DNA of 64,000 nucleotides from Hermatobates lingyangjiaoensis (Eukaryota; Arthropoda; Insecta; Hemiptera; Hermatobatidae), in contig JAPFBL010000049.1 of NCBI GenBank assembly GCA_026182355.1, positions 5,663,001 through 5,727,000 on the forward strand. Direction: 5' to 3'. Below, piece after piece: positions 1 to 11,560 of this stretch (position 1 is its first letter; every line of letters begins with the position of its first letter). A program made the position numbers and the translations under genes. The notes beneath the pieces are model-generated. The model saw only the letters and a program-made list of their open reading frames with translations, was not told the DNA's origin and made no database searches.

Positions 1-1550
1 AGATATTTTGTTCTCTATTGGATAATATCTAACCAGACACACATAAAATAAGAATCAACGCGCATAAAGCACAGTATGAAGTTTCCAGGTTTTCTCTCGT
101 CAGAGTCATTTTTCACAATGACTCTGATGAGGATCAACACTTGGTTGAATGCTATATAAACAATGGGCTATTTTTAGAATAGTCCTCATTGAGAAAGTTT
201 TAATTATTACGGGCATATAGGGAAAGGACATTTGGCAGAATAGGTAATACTATCTTGTTATTTTAAGAGGTCAAATTGGTTTTAGTATATATTAATATAT
301 ATTTTGACATTAGGAGATTTATACTTATTTTTTATATCATTTCAGTTCTACTAACTGAAATAAATAAATATTCATGGAAGAATGCATATTGAGATAGTTT
401 GAAAATAATTAGCATAAGGGGTTGAAAATCGGAGAAAGAAAAGGAGGTTAAAAGTTGAGGCTGTCATGTGCCAGGCAAACAGATAGATCTAGTTAATGAT
501 TCAGTTTAGAGTGGCTGATAGAGCCCGCGACCCACTTACATCCATTTTACAAAGTACCTCTGATATTATCACTGATATTTCAACCTCTAATCCAACTCCA
601 AATTATTTCAAAGCACTCCATTTCTTTTGAAAAATTAAATCCAATATATAGCAAAATCCGCATATTCATCTATTGAAAAGATCATTTAATATTTCTAATT
701 TAATAAGGTAAATATCGTTATAGTCACATTGCATATATATTCATGTTTGTGCAATGATTAAATTCACTAGGCTGATAAAAAGTAATTAACTGTGTTTGTT
801 TTAATGTTATATTTATGATGTTTTTGTTAAATGAGTTTGTTAGCCCTTACACGTTTGTCCAACGCTTTTTGACTGAAATCTCTACGAGGAATCCAGTACC
901 CACAAATTTGCATTATTATTCATCAAATTCTTTGCTAAGAAACTCAATATAGATAAACTTAATAATAGATAAATATATATAATGATCATTATATATTAAC
1001 TAAATTGATAGAAAGAAAACACATACAACAGATTATAAAAACTTACAACTATATTTCAACTGTGTCGTCATTAGGTAGAAAGATGTTAACCAATCTGAGG
1101 GTAAGCGAGCAAAGAAGTAGATTTCTTCAAGAGGCACTCAATCAGTATAACCACCTTACAGAAGAATGATAATATAAATATGTATAAATAAATATAAAAA
1201 TTAAAAACCAAGTGAATATTAAAAATTGAGTTAAAACCAAATAAATAAATGAAAAAAGTAAGGAAACGAATTTTTTTAAAATGAAAGAACAAATGATAAT
1301 AAAGAATAATTAACGATTGAGCTTAAGCCTCATACCTTCTTTCCAGGAGACAAATATAGGACCCTTCCAACGGTTTCACAGAAATATCAGTGTTTGGATC
1401 AAGTTAGTCTGCAAGAGAAGAAGTCTGTGCTGATAGGTTATTGGAAGATCTCAAACGTCATTAACATGCAATGACGATTCGGAAAATAGACTATACGAAT
1501 ACTAGCACCAATGGACCAAACATTGAAATTGGAAATTAGAACGACAATAT
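1..1550. other. AT-rich tract, no feature recognised
   Basis: No coding signal, RNA gene or clear repeat was recognised. The short ORF on the minus strand at 1086-1292 is a low-complexity Phe/Ile/Leu translation of AT-rich DNA and is not taken as a gene. Confidence 0.5.
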
Positions 1551-1552
1551 TC

Positions 1553-1925
1553 CTAATTCCAAATGACTTGTTCTGTGGCGTTTCGGAATCCCTTGGTGCG
1601 CGTTATCGGCGTTGTCAGGACAATTATGCTAATCAAATCAAACATTTCCGAAAATAATTTTTCAACTTCATTTGCCTTCTTGTATTCGAAGCTATTCCAT
1701 TTCATTCTATGTTCATAAATAAAGATTTTCTCCTCATTGAAGATGAAAGTGCCTCTTTTTTTAAGACACCATTGTTTAGACAGGTAGTAGACTTTCCTTA
1801 AGACATGTTTCATTAAAATGAACCACAGTCTCGGCATTCATGATCTTCACTCTGAGAGATTTGATGTTACAAACCAATTTGCTTCTCTTTGAGGTTAATC
1901 GAAATAGGAGTTGGCCAAGTGACGT
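1553..1925 (-). mobile_element. Penelope-like element N-terminal coding scrap
   Basis: The minus strand at about 1925-1780 matches PLE N-terminal fragments at 18350-18460 and 19136-19240. It reads through MNAETVVHFNETCLKESLLP, which resembles the conserved start of PLE proteins (a basic helix followed by a C..E.LLPKY-type motif). At DNA level it shares the words ggagttggccaagtgac and cagtctcggcattca with 18350-18460. An ORF continues downstream to 1553 but I cannot align it to a known domain. This is a decayed fragment; no reverse transcriptase or endonuclease motif is attached. Confidence 0.45.
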
Positions 1926-2157
1926 CTTCCATGACGATAAAAGTATGAGTTAATATTATAGTAACACATATATATTATTATCCAATACAATTTGAATTTG
2001 AAGTAAGTTATTCTTGAAAGGATTCAGATTACTATTCTGAGGTATATAACATTCGAATAGCATAATTTAGTGGACTGTAGATTCGGTCTTGTTCCATTAA
2101 TAAAAATCTTTCGTTTATTAATATTTCTTGCCATAAAAAGTATTATCGTTTCATTAC

Positions 2158-2236
2158 ATCATTATTTACTATATAGTGTCCATTTGGTTTACAAATTATA
2201 AATATGCATGATATATATGATTATAAGTTTTGGAAA
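2158..2236. repeat. Short dispersed direct repeat (copy at 6285-6362)
   Basis: About 75 bp around tgtccatttgg and aaatatgcatgatatatatg recurs almost unchanged at 6285-6362. Family unknown and no termini recognised. Confidence 0.5.
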
Positions 2237-2484
2237 TTTTCAACTCTGAAAAAGGCACTTTTTGTTTTTTTTTACCAAAAAAATACTAATATTAAGCTGT
2301 TGCTTCGGTAATTTGATGAATCTGACATCATTTATTAGGTATTGTCTTTGGTATGGAAGCTGTGAGCACGAGCAACATTCAAACAAATGAAACCGTTAAA
2401 CTGATTGACTTTGATTTTGATAATTTTTACCATAGTGTTTGATATTGCATCTACACTATAGCCACATTGAAGTAATAACAAAAC

Positions 2485-2556
2485 TTAATTGGTTGTCAAC
2501 AAGTTTGTTGTTATATTTACTTATAGTTCGATTGAATGTAAGCTGCTCCAGATTTC
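2485..2556 (-). repeat. Family U 5'-end fragment
   Basis: Holds the words ttggttgtcaacaag, tttacttatag and ctgctccagattt, in the same order as the 5' end of family U read on the minus strand. It stops at the same point (ctccaga) as the copies near 35195, 36991, 45078 and 47985, which helps to define the end of the element. Confidence 0.55.
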
Positions 2557-2597
2557 TTCTCCCACATGTTTCCAAGTCGTAAGGTTGACTATGGTCG

Positions 2598-2790
2598 TAA
2601 GGCTGGCCCAGTGGCAACGTGCTCGTCTCTAGACTGGTAGATCCGAGGTTCAATACCCACTCTGACCCTCGGTTTATTCACGAGGGAAGTGAACAAATCT
2701 GAGCACATTGTTCCTCGAAGAGAATGTTAAGCTGCTGCTACCGAGTCTGTATGAAGTCAGGTACTCATTAAAGATCCTTCCTCTAAATAC
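2598..2790 (+). mobile_element. tRNA-derived SINE
   Basis: An RNA polymerase III type 2 promoter is readable. The A box tggcccagtgg (2604-2614) fits TRGCNNAGYNGG and the B box ggttcaatacc (2647-2657) fits GGTTCRANNCC, with spacing like a tRNA gene. Past the B box, ccctcg (2666-2671) and cgaggg (2681-2686) form a perfect 6-bp hairpin, followed by a body of about 100 bp with no coding content. The cloverleaf does not close well, so this is a SINE head and not a tRNA gene. The 3' end is uncertain and no target duplication was identified. Confidence 0.65.
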
Positions 2791-2799
2791 ACTTAAGTT

Positions 2800-4480
2800 T
2801 AGCAAAATTTAAAACTCCCAGTGTAAAATGTTTATTGAATAGCATTACAAAAGGTCAATGTTCAATGTTCAATGGGATTGTCACTGCGACCTAAGCTAAC
2901 TTAAGGAGGACTATATTATGTATCACTTCCTAATGACCTGTAAGTCTTTTACGTCTTCAGTCTTGTGTTTTATTCTCAGATAGTTTTTAAAAACGAAAGA
3001 ATTGAGAGCCGACAATGTTTTCTTTTTTTGTGTACTTTTCAGTTTAACTGTGATTAAAAATTACAGTTACATAAAAAATTGTTCATTACATACCTATGTG
3101 TATACTGATTATAAACTGCATTGCCAGAACCCTTACAAAAATGCCTGTCACTATTAAACATATAGTGAGTTTAGAATTACTGTGAAAATATTTGGAAGAA
3201 CCATGCATAAATGCTAATATTGCCATTTTAGTATACATTTGATTTAGAAGTACTCTCTGGTCTCCATATACAACAATTTTCATTATTATAAGTTTATAAT
3301 ATAACTATTGACTTGTATCACTATTACTTGGACATTTCCTACCCTCAAACCTTTACAATGCGTTAAATTTAGACTGCTAACAGTTAGACTGCTAACTGCT
3401 TTCAAAGGTTATCTATTTAACCGTTAAATAAAATCCATAAACCTGTAGTCATGTAAAAGACGTAACAGCACTTCAATGAATGATATAAAACTTCTATAAA
3501 TGTATCAAAATGAAGTCACTCTGCTGGTAAAGTAAGAAATTTTTATATCTAGTAAAATCTACAAGGATAAGTGTTATTTGATTATATACCTTTTACAGAC
3601 AGTAAGAGCAGAATACAGAAATGGTGAAACAGAAGAAAGTTTAACGGGAATTTATTCCAGGAATGGTTTCTGAAATTTATAGAATTGAAAAAAGAAAAAC
3701 AGATGGGAGATTAGTTCAAAAAAATTTAAACAAAATGCTGATTGACAATTTTGATATTAAGACATATAACCCCCAGTGGTATGACTGTGGTCTAGATATA
3801 CACAAAAAAAATAAAAATCTTATTTAAAGGATATACAACTTACATCTACCTAATTAATGAACAAACCACCAATAAGGAAAATCATTGGTTTCGTGGTTTG
3901 ATCATTGATTGTTATTTCACGTGTTTATGTGAAATCTTTTTATCTACCTAATTGAGTATTTGAATATTTTTTATGGTCACTTTTCTTTATAACTATGGGT
4001 ATGCAAAAGTGTTTTTGATGTGAACATTTCTTTAAATTACAGCCTTGTATGTGCACGTTATAAAGCTTTCAAAAAAAAGTTTGACCTAAAAAAAATATTT
4101 CTGATCACTTCGTGGGATCGACTAAAATATCTCTATTTGCCATTATTTTATTACGAGTAGACTAAGATATTCGTCAATTTTTCAAATACTATGCTAAAAG
4201 TGATATTTTTTTGTTTCAGTTTAGTGAGACCTAAGCACAACTGAAACTCTACAGCCTACATGAGTCTATTTAAAGTTACCTCATTTCTCCTCAGCTTGAT
4301 GGTAAGTCATTCACATGTCATTATTAAACAGCATTGTAAGCAGTTACATATTTTGAATTCTATTGACTAGTCCTGTTACGTATATTAAATGAATACCATT
4401 CAACCAGCATTTGTAAGAAAAATAAAAGTTAGCCTTATTTTCAAAACTCTGTTGCTTTTTGCAGTGATCAAAGCTATTTA
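2800..4480. other. AT-rich tract with one PLE terminal scrap
   Basis: Nothing coding is seen. At 3891-3940 the words tggtttgatcattgattg and ttcacgtgtttatgtgaaat match the outer end of the PLE terminal repeats found near 8500, 15960, 20150 and 44770. A 30-bp word at 4215-4250 containing gtgagacctaagcacaact recurs near 5518. Confidence 0.5.
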
Positions 4481-4489
4481 GATTTTTTT

Positions 4490-4760
4490 ATTTTACAGCT
4501 TACTAAATGTTATGTTCATAATTGTGAGAAAATATCATTTTTCTATAATTAGCTGTTTAGTGCAAAAAATATTTTCTGAAATCAAAAAATGTTTCATGAC
4601 ACTAATTTTCGTCAATGTATTTAAAAAAATATTCAGCTCATCTATCAGAAGGTGCTAAATTTGGGTATAACTTCATTATGATCCGTTAAACGGTGTGAAC
4701 TATATTGTGTATAAAAGTTTTCTTAATCAAACATAATTACAAATGTTTTATTCTTTCGCT
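4490..4760 (+). repeat. Family U, degenerate internal fragment
   Basis: Follows the U consensus from ctgtttagtgcaaaaaa through attttctgaaa and gatccgttaaacggtgtg to the Ile/Phe-rich AT tract. It lacks both ends. Orientation is that of the complete copy at 32604-34240. Confidence 0.5.
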
Positions 4761-5019
4761 AAAAATATATTTTCTGTTTCTTTTGGCATATTATGTGCTT
4801 TTAGTTACTTTTTTGTCAGGTCCATACAGTCAAATTCTGTTAAAATATAACTGATTGATAATCAATGTAATGATTTTATTTGTTTTAATAAGGGTATGTT
4901 CATTTTCTAAGTTATAGTAAACTTGAAATCAATGATCTAGAACAATCTGGCATAAAACTATATTTATTATTATAATGATGGTTTGAGTCTTCTCGAACTC
5001 GTGATTTAAAACTTTTGTA

Positions 5020-6010
5020 TACTTGATGTAGACCCACTGCTGCTGTTATTTCTAGATAGATTTGTCTTCATAGTTTATTAGGGCTAGTTTGTTTACCTGA
5101 TTCATTAAACTATGGATACCTCCAAACCGATGCTTGATATACCATCGGTTGTATCACAGCAGTCTAGAGTGATAATGTAGACGTGTGGTTGAGACCCCAA
5201 GTTCTAGTAAAAAATTTCTTCCCGCAAAACATTTGGTTTGTGACCTTAACAAAAGTATCTGCTACATGGACTTTCCAGTTTTATCTTTCATCAAATGTGA
5301 CTAGAGGTATAACTCTATGTTTGAGAGTTGTATCTTAGAATTGTTAATAAAAGAACTTTAACACCCGCTTTTTTTGTACATGAGGATGGTAAGAATAATG
5401 TTTTAGTTGAGTTCATATCCCAATAATTTTTTCATACCCAATAATGTAAAACTTTTTACATTACTTTTACTAAAAAGTAATCTAAAAAGTTTACTTTTGT
5501 AAAACAGTTTCAGTTTGGTGAGATCTAAGCACAACTAGAAGGCATAAGTACAAAGATAAGTGCCATCAAACACTCTTTTTCGTATAATAACGAAGTCATC
5601 TACGTAGTCTTGCGTATCATAACCTATATTATTTAGAGTATTTAGCAGTGCATACATATCTCCAGTGCCAGTTTCTTGTGTACAACTCAAATATGTCCAG
5701 CACACAATCCTGAATACAGCCTTTAGTTATCACAGTTTCATCTGTAGTATATCTTATACTTACACTAATTATTACTTGCGTTAACATTGTATTTATGCAT
5801 TCTGAAGCCTCTAGATTAATATATCTATGTATAATACATACATAGATTAATATATCTATGTATCAGGGCTGATTCAATGAATCACAAGGACGTATGATAA
5901 AGAATGCCTTTTATTTTCAAAAAATTCAGGGTACTTTTAATAATTATAGATTCTTCTTTTTTGTTAACAAAAATTTTCAGAACTGATTCTGTTGATTTGA
6001 CCTTGTGGAG
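5020..6010 (-). pseudogene. Jockey-like LINE reverse transcriptase remnant
   Basis: Read on the minus strand, 6010-5870 carries a decayed version of the segment before RT block A (S-T-E-S-V at the usual K-S-T-E-T position). The stretch 5680-5560 reads LLNTLNNIGYDTQDYVDDFV, the catalytic block with YVDD where Jockey-clade elements usually have YADD. Degenerate downstream sequence to about 5020 includes a weak V-N-K-L-A-L match to the thumb region. The same blocks occur at 12780-13470, 37614-37800 and 42530-42830, so the copies belong to one family. Many stops and frame changes; long dead. Confidence 0.6.
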
Positions 6011-6284
6011 ATATGTGTTACGTAATAAAGTTTTCTTTACCCAAAACTTCTCGTATTGTTAGAGATAGAACTTATATAATTTTCAGTATTCATCTTTATG
6101 TGTAAACATATAAAATATTTGCAGTATGAAAGTATATAATACCCAATTCAAATTTATAGAATTATCCGAGAAATAGCTTACAACTGGAAGAATTAATAGT
6201 AATAAGGGATGAAAAAGTACGTACCCTGTACTTCAATATTACCTAAAAATAATGGAGGTAATGATTATAACTCTATTATTACTT

Positions 6285-6362
6285 CATTATTTACTATACT
6301 CGTATAGTGTCCATTTGGCTTACAAATTATAAGTATGCATGATATATATTATTATAAGTTTA
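6285..6362. repeat. Short dispersed direct repeat (copy of 2158-2236)
   Basis: Contains tgtccatttggcttac and agtatgcatgatatata, matching 2158-2236. No coding or terminal structure is seen. Confidence 0.5.
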
Positions 6363-6999
6363 AAATATAAGTATGTCATAAGGGTAATATGATCTATAAT
6401 TATGTTATAATTTATATTTTCTTTAAGGTAATATTGAACGATGAGGAAGGTACTTTATTATATTTCATGTCAAAACGGTATTAATGTTTACGCGCTCTTT
6501 TGGTAATTGTAGAAACTTTAAATATTACATATCCCCTTAACGTGAATAAACATTGTTATATTCGAAATTTGCAAATATTAAACAAAAAACTGCAATCATA
6601 AGATCCATCTCGTCACTTCTATTATTGAGCTAAATAAGATTATTTATTATTTAACCTTATCGGTATTTAACCTTCTCTAATCTTCTCCATTAATCTTATA
6701 ACTTTGATCAGTTTCTGCTATTACCTTATAAATTTATTGAGGTGTTATCTTCTATAATGTTAACCTTAGTTAACCTTCTCATTTTATCTTATAACCTTTT
6801 CTAATCTTCTACTTTTGATTTCAAATTTTATTTAACCACTATTATAACTTTATTTTCTCTTTTATTGCATTATATCCTTTTACTGTCTCATATCTTTATA
6901 ATGTGACAGTACATGGACATTATTTTTACATTGACTGGTCACACATGGGCCTTTAAACATATAGTGCAAAACCGAATGAATTCAAAAAAGTCAATGGTG
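6363..6999. other. AT-rich tract, no feature recognised
   Basis: The words taaccttctc and taaccttatc recur loosely at 6650-6800. This suggests an old low-complexity stretch, not a gene. Confidence 0.45.
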
Positions 7000-7790
7000 G
7001 ACAACCCTTTTTGTCAATTAACTTCTTCGTATGTCACTAACTTAAAAAAGAGGAAAGTCTACAATTAGATAAATACTAACTGCTAATGCTACCACCAGTA
7101 TCTCGAACGCCCGTAACCAACTGCTTCAATCTACACCAATCTCTGACAATTATTCATTACACACTTGCCCCCGTGGACCAGTTTAAGCTGAACTAAATGT
7201 CAATAAAACTGAAATTAATGTAAGAAAGGAGAGACAAGAAAGAAGGAAAAAGGAAAAGATGAAATTGTAAATAAACAATTAAGAAGTAAAAAATAAGATT
7301 TAAAACAGAAGTTAAGCAATAAAATGAATCATAATAAATAATAACTAATAAAAAATGAATAAAAAAATTAAATGAATAAAAAAAATAGAAGAAGTCATCT
7401 AGTTAAGTTCAGACCAGGGGAACTTCTGGTGCACAATAACCAAATGAATGCTTGCTCAGAAGCCCGTAAAGTGGTCTGAGTGTCATCATCAGAGAGTTTT
7501 CTCAAAGTTTGGACCTTAAAACAATCATTAAAAGAAATGCCATGAAAGTTAGCATGAGTAGCAACAGACAGCTGTTTGCGCTGACCAACGGACGACCTGT
7601 GACCGTTCATACGGAGGCTGAGTGATATATATAATACAAATTGCTTATAATATATATATATATAAATGTATTTAGGGAGCAGGCCTTCATTTATACAAGT
7701 TCTGTTGAAGCCTATGCCTATTTCTAATCTAACGCCTTTTAGGGTTAATTTTTCCAATCTTCTCACCTCTGGTGAGAAGTTTCCCCAGGG
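7000..7790 (-). mobile_element. PLE deletion derivative: N-terminus joined to GIY-YIG C-terminus
   Basis: On the minus strand, 7766-7680 encodes a PLE N-terminal helix (RRLEKLTLKGVRLEIGIGFN, then CINEGLLPKY). The frame then runs into a TA repeat (7650-7665) and straight into the end of the GIY-YIG endonuclease at 7640-7395, with the motif L-R-M-N-G-H-R. The whole reverse transcriptase is missing. Sequence to about 7000 looks like the 3' untranslated part. In PLEs the RT and GIY-YIG domains together perform target-primed insertion, so this copy cannot act alone. The frame is open for 123 codons, which suggests a fairly recent deletion. Confidence 0.7.
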
Positions 7791-7869
7791 TTCTGGTTAC
7801 CTTCTTTCCGCCGTTTCTGTCTAAGGGAAGGTATTCAATTAATACCAGAACCCTGGGGAAACCTCACCT
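7771..7869. repeat. Inverted repeat at a PLE-PLE junction
   Basis: Arms ggtgagaagtttccccaggg... (7771-7797) and ...ccctggggaaacctcacc (7844-7868) are near-perfect reverse complements around a spacer of about 45 bp. They lie exactly where the minus-strand PLE piece (to the left) meets the plus-strand PLE piece (to the right). Confidence 0.75.
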
Positions 7870-8152
7870 TGCCGCTACCTGTTTATAACCTCCGATTATG
7901 CTTTGTTTGACTTTGTGTCTTTATTTTAGTTATTATTGAGACTTGTTTTAGTGTTTTGTATGTGATGAAACTACCTTTATAAAAATTCTTTGAGAATGGT
8001 CGATGTTGACCGAAACATGTTCGAATATAGAAATAAAAATTCTGGAGAACTGATATATCTTGTCCCGAACTTTTGGAAGTCAGAGGTGAGAAGATTGGAA
8101 AAATTAACCCGAAAAGGCGTTAGATTAGAAATAGGCATAGGTTTCAACAGAA

Positions 8153-8187
<35 letters not shown>
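7870..8187 (+). mobile_element. PLE terminal region with start of coding sequence
   Basis: A plus-strand PLE leader runs into an open frame at 7990-8150 that contains VRRLEKLTRKGVRLEIGIGF, the same N-terminal helix as the minus-strand copy at 7766-7680. The frame is cut off in a TA repeat at 8156-8186 (FIYIYIYI). A hammerhead-like stem-loop (7990-8016) lies just upstream of the coding start: ttgagaa, stem GGTC/GACC, then gaaac. The order leader, stem-loop, N-terminus matches what is known of PLE long-terminal-like repeats. Confidence 0.6.
7990..8016 (+). ncRNA. Hammerhead-like stem-loop in PLE leader
   Basis: GGTC (7998-8001), loop gatgtt and GACC (8008-8011) form a 4-bp stem, flanked by TGAGAA and GAAAC, in the order of a hammerhead core (CUGANGA, stem II, GAAA). 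The 5' core is imperfect (TTGAGAA), so cleavage activity is doubtful for this copy. The call rests on the shared pattern at many PLE loci in the window. Confidence 0.4.
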
Positions 8188-8190
<3 letters not shown>

Positions 8191-8200
8191 GTATATATAT

Positions 8201-8430
8201 AGTTCAATATAGAGAAAGAAACATAGAGAAATCAAAAGAAGACACTTACAGTCTCTAATTTTCGGTTTGAACCGTCTTCAGGAGAGATAAGAGAGGGAAA
8301 CCAAGCGCACTGTGGTTACAGTGAGCTTGGTTTCCCTCTCTTATCTCTCCTGAAGACGGTTCAAACCGAAAATTAGAGACTGTAAGTGTCTTCTTTTGAT
8401 TTCTCTATGTTTCTTTGTCTATATTGAACT
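8201..8430. repeat. 230-bp near-perfect palindrome of PLE terminal repeats
   Basis: The left half (8201-8315) is the reverse complement of the right half (8316-8430) with only a few mismatches and a 4-base turn (ggtt, 8314-8317). Each half contains a stem-loop of the form ctgaaga, cGGTT/AACCg, aaaa (minus strand 8259-8281, plus strand 8350-8372). The outer ends read agttcaatatag / ctatattgaact. The palindrome sits between TA repeats. It looks like two PLE terminal repeats joined head to head. Confidence 0.85.
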
Positions 8431-8479
8431 ATATTTGTCCGTTTTGGATCGTATTTCTAACGAAAAAGTATATATATAT

Positions 8480-8583
8480 ATAGATTTCACATAAACAGGA
8501 GAAATAACAATCAATGATCAAGGGACCGCTTGTTGCGGTTGAAAGATCTTAGTCTTGTTTTCCCATTTTCTTACTGTGGTTTG

Positions 8584-8618
<35 letters not shown>

Positions 8619-8620
8619 GT
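8480..8620 (+). mobile_element. PLE terminal repeat fragment bounded by TA repeats
   Basis: Contains ttcacataaacagg, gatcaagggaccgc, gcggttgaaagatctta and tggtttgatcat, the unit also seen at 15950-16088, 20086-20220, 44598-44774 and 45680-45780. The stem ACCGC/GCGGT (8525-8529 / 8535-8539) is followed by GAAAG, but the usual upstream ctgacga is lost. TA repeats lie at 8467-8481 and 8587-8617. Confidence 0.6.
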
Positions 8621-8639
8621 ATATATGTAAGTATTCATC

Positions 8640-8900
8640 TCATTTTCTTAAAAGTTGCTATTTTTTGACATAATTTCTTTATTGTCCGTCAAGCAGTGTG
8701 ACCTATATCGTGTTCACAAGCTCTTAGACTCAATCATGAGTGTAAATACTTCCATTTTATTACAAACGGATTTTTTTCGGCAGTTTTAGTAATTTGAAGT
8801 TGTTTTTGATTAATGCTGTTGTCAGTTTCTCGAAATTTCCTAATGTTAGATTTTAGGAAAAAAAGTTTTCTAAAATCATAGTCTACTCAAAAAAAATAAA
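8640..8900 (+). repeat. Family U internal fragment
   Basis: Follows U through ttgtccgtcaagcagtgtg, cgtgttcacaagctc and the A/T-rich part beyond. Diverged, and both ends are missing. Confidence 0.5.
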
Positions 8901-10900
8901 AACAATTCATTCTAACTGCAGTTATATTTGTGTAGAAATACTCCATCTTCAATGGAAAGTTTTATAAATATATGTAAAATATCTAACTGTAGTTTGCTTT
9001 TTTAACTATTACTTATATAACACGCAATTAACAACTAACGAATAATGTAGACTCTGTTTAGAGGCTGTGAAATCTTTTATCAAAGTCCATCTGAATGCGA
9101 GGCGATTTATTTGGAGTGGATAAAGATTATTGGCAATAATATTATGTCTATAACCAATAAATGTGAGACAAGTACAATAATTCTCCAAGTACAATTTTGA
9201 AGTTCAATAAAGCAATTACAATTCAATGCTAATTTTACAAACTAAAAAGGAAGATCGATAAGTTCCTTATCACGAGGGCAAACCGTCAGTTTGTCACAAA
9301 TATGAAGAATTTGTCTGATTCCTTAGATCAGGGATTTCAAATTTGTTATAACTGCAAAAATTTTATAGCTACAATAAAGCAAATGAAATCATTAAATTGA
9401 TCATCTCTCAAAGGTTGATAGTACTTTATTTACCAAAGAGTTCATGATAACCTTATCATGCTAGTTGCATTAAAAAATAAAACAAAAACTCAATTGATTG
9501 TCAACGAGTTTGATATATGTTTAATATTGAATTTTATAGGAGGATACGCAGAAAACGTGAAGGCTAAATTATATGAGATAATTGCTCTGTCAACAATACC
9601 ATATAAGTTCTGAAAGTAAATACGAAGTAAAATTTTCTGTCTTAAATAATGAATAAAAGAGAACTGGTTAGGGAAGGACAGAGGTGGGCCGCGAATGGAC
9701 ATCGTCAAACAAGCCGGCTCGCCAGACCCCTTGAAAATCTTATTCACTGACACCCCTTTGTAACAGCGGCCTTATCATTCCCTCAGTTAACTTCCGATTA
9801 AATTATATATTTTAATTATACCGTTTTAAATTTCCAGAGTCTTTTTTTTATCTACGTTATTCTCAATTTTATTTTTAACCTTTTTATTTTTATTTTATTT
9901 TAATTTTTTCTAGGTTAATTTCCGCCTATTTAAATTCCTCCACCACTCTTCGTCTAACTTTTATTAAATCAAATCATTTTTGACACTTCTGAAAGTTTAA
10001 TTAATACAACAAATGTGAAATGCGTAAAATAAATACTTATGCATAATCTTTGAAAAATATTTATTATGCTTCTCCTTTTCATAATGTTTAACTGTTTACT
10101 ACATGTGTAAAGTACATCTTAACTTTATTAATAAAATTATAAGTTTTCTTATATTGACTACATATATTCTACACTATTTTCTTTATTGATATTTAAACCA
10201 GCATCAAACAAACTCAAAAAACCAGTGAAGATGATTTTGGTTCATAGATGATGTATATACATATATGAAACATTGGTTCAAGTTGTTTATTTGAGAATTG
10301 TTTGACGCTGGACCAAACCTCGATAAAAAAATATAGTGTAGGGTATATATTTTTTCACTACTTTTGCTTGAGAGTAGTGATCTTATCATCAAACATGTTC
10401 ACATCAAAACTGTTTATAAGCTAATATTTGGTATCTTATGATTCCAAAACAAACCGGTTACACAGGTTGATATGCTGAGAACCACCATAAGTTCTGTGTC
10501 ATATTCATTTTAGTTTAATTCATAATTGGCATAGTTTGAAAATAAATATATTTTTATTTGTTACCCTCTGATATATATAAAATTATAACCCAAATTGATT
10601 TTTAAAATGATCATAAAAACATTGTCACGAAGAAGGAGGGTTTTTCGTTTGGCCGTTGGTTAGTTAAGGCAAGTGTTACAGTGCCAGTTGGAGCAAGGCA
10701 CATCGGTATCACAAATAGGATCATCTCTTGACCCCGTTTGAAGCCACGCTAGTTCCTCTAACAACCCTTTGTCGAATCTGATAAGAAACTTGCTTCTGAT
10801 TGATAAACCATTTATTTAAGACATAGTCTCTTGGAACCTTGCACAACTACAGGTTTACTGTAGGCTGCTTGTAGTCCTGTAGCTTATTATTTTACTATAT
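8901..10900. other. AT-rich tract, little recognised
   Basis: A U-like word (attgattgtcaacgagtttgat) occurs near 9493. A short GC-richer patch at 9680-9760 sits inside an 87-codon minus-strand ORF (9490-9753) that I do not recognise. Another GC-richer patch at 10620-10780 has no recognised identity. No gene is supported. Confidence 0.45.
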
Positions 10901-10904
10901 AAAT

Positions 10905-11560
10905 GATATATATTATACATGATGGAAAAGTCACTTTTATTGCCAAAATGTCTTTTCGAACAACATTTTTTTCTCCCAAAGTACCTACTCTAGAGATTTA
11001 AAATTATTGCATAAGTCTGAAAGCAACAAAAGAAACACTCACAAATACTCATATTTTCTAATATTTTCTATACTGGAAATATATTTTTTTTCAATAAAAT
11101 GTAAATGGGTCATGACTTAATCCCAAAGCTTCTGAGGACGATAGAAGCCATATCGTTTGATGAATCAAAATAAAATTAAACCTAAGAACAGAGCATTATG
11201 GGTTGGATGAGTAGAGTTAATATTTTGTAAAAAATGCTTTAACCAACCATTTATTAATTGTTAATATATTAGAGAAGATTTATATTTTCTTAATTTTTTT
11301 TACGCTAAACAGGCTAATAATGAACAATGAAATATTGCTAAAAATTTAACAACAAAATAGTTATTTATAAAAAATTCTGAAATTTTAAATACTTCAAAGA
11401 GCAATAAATCTATGAAAACTGTAAATTCATCCTGGGCTATTGGATCACCTGCTATACTTGTCAGATTTTTTTACATTTATTTACATTGAGTTAGACATTT
11501 TTTCAGTCACCCGACTGCAGTAAAATTAATGTTAAGAGGTTTAGTGAAAAAATTGAAAAT
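10905..11560 (-). repeat. Family U copy, 3' half, reversed
   Basis: Matches the reverse complement of the U interior: atgatggaaaagtcactttt, ttttttcaataaaatgtaaa, gaagccatatcgtttgatg, then ggatcacctgctatacttgt near 11446. The palindromic end is not preserved. Confidence 0.6.

Noticed and set aside
2601..2672. Functional tRNA gene
   Set aside because: A and B boxes are present, but the acceptor and anticodon stems do not form. A SINE head fits better.
7977..8207. Minus-strand ORF of 76 codons
   Set aside because: It lies antisense to the PLE leader and N-terminus, which explain the sequence better.
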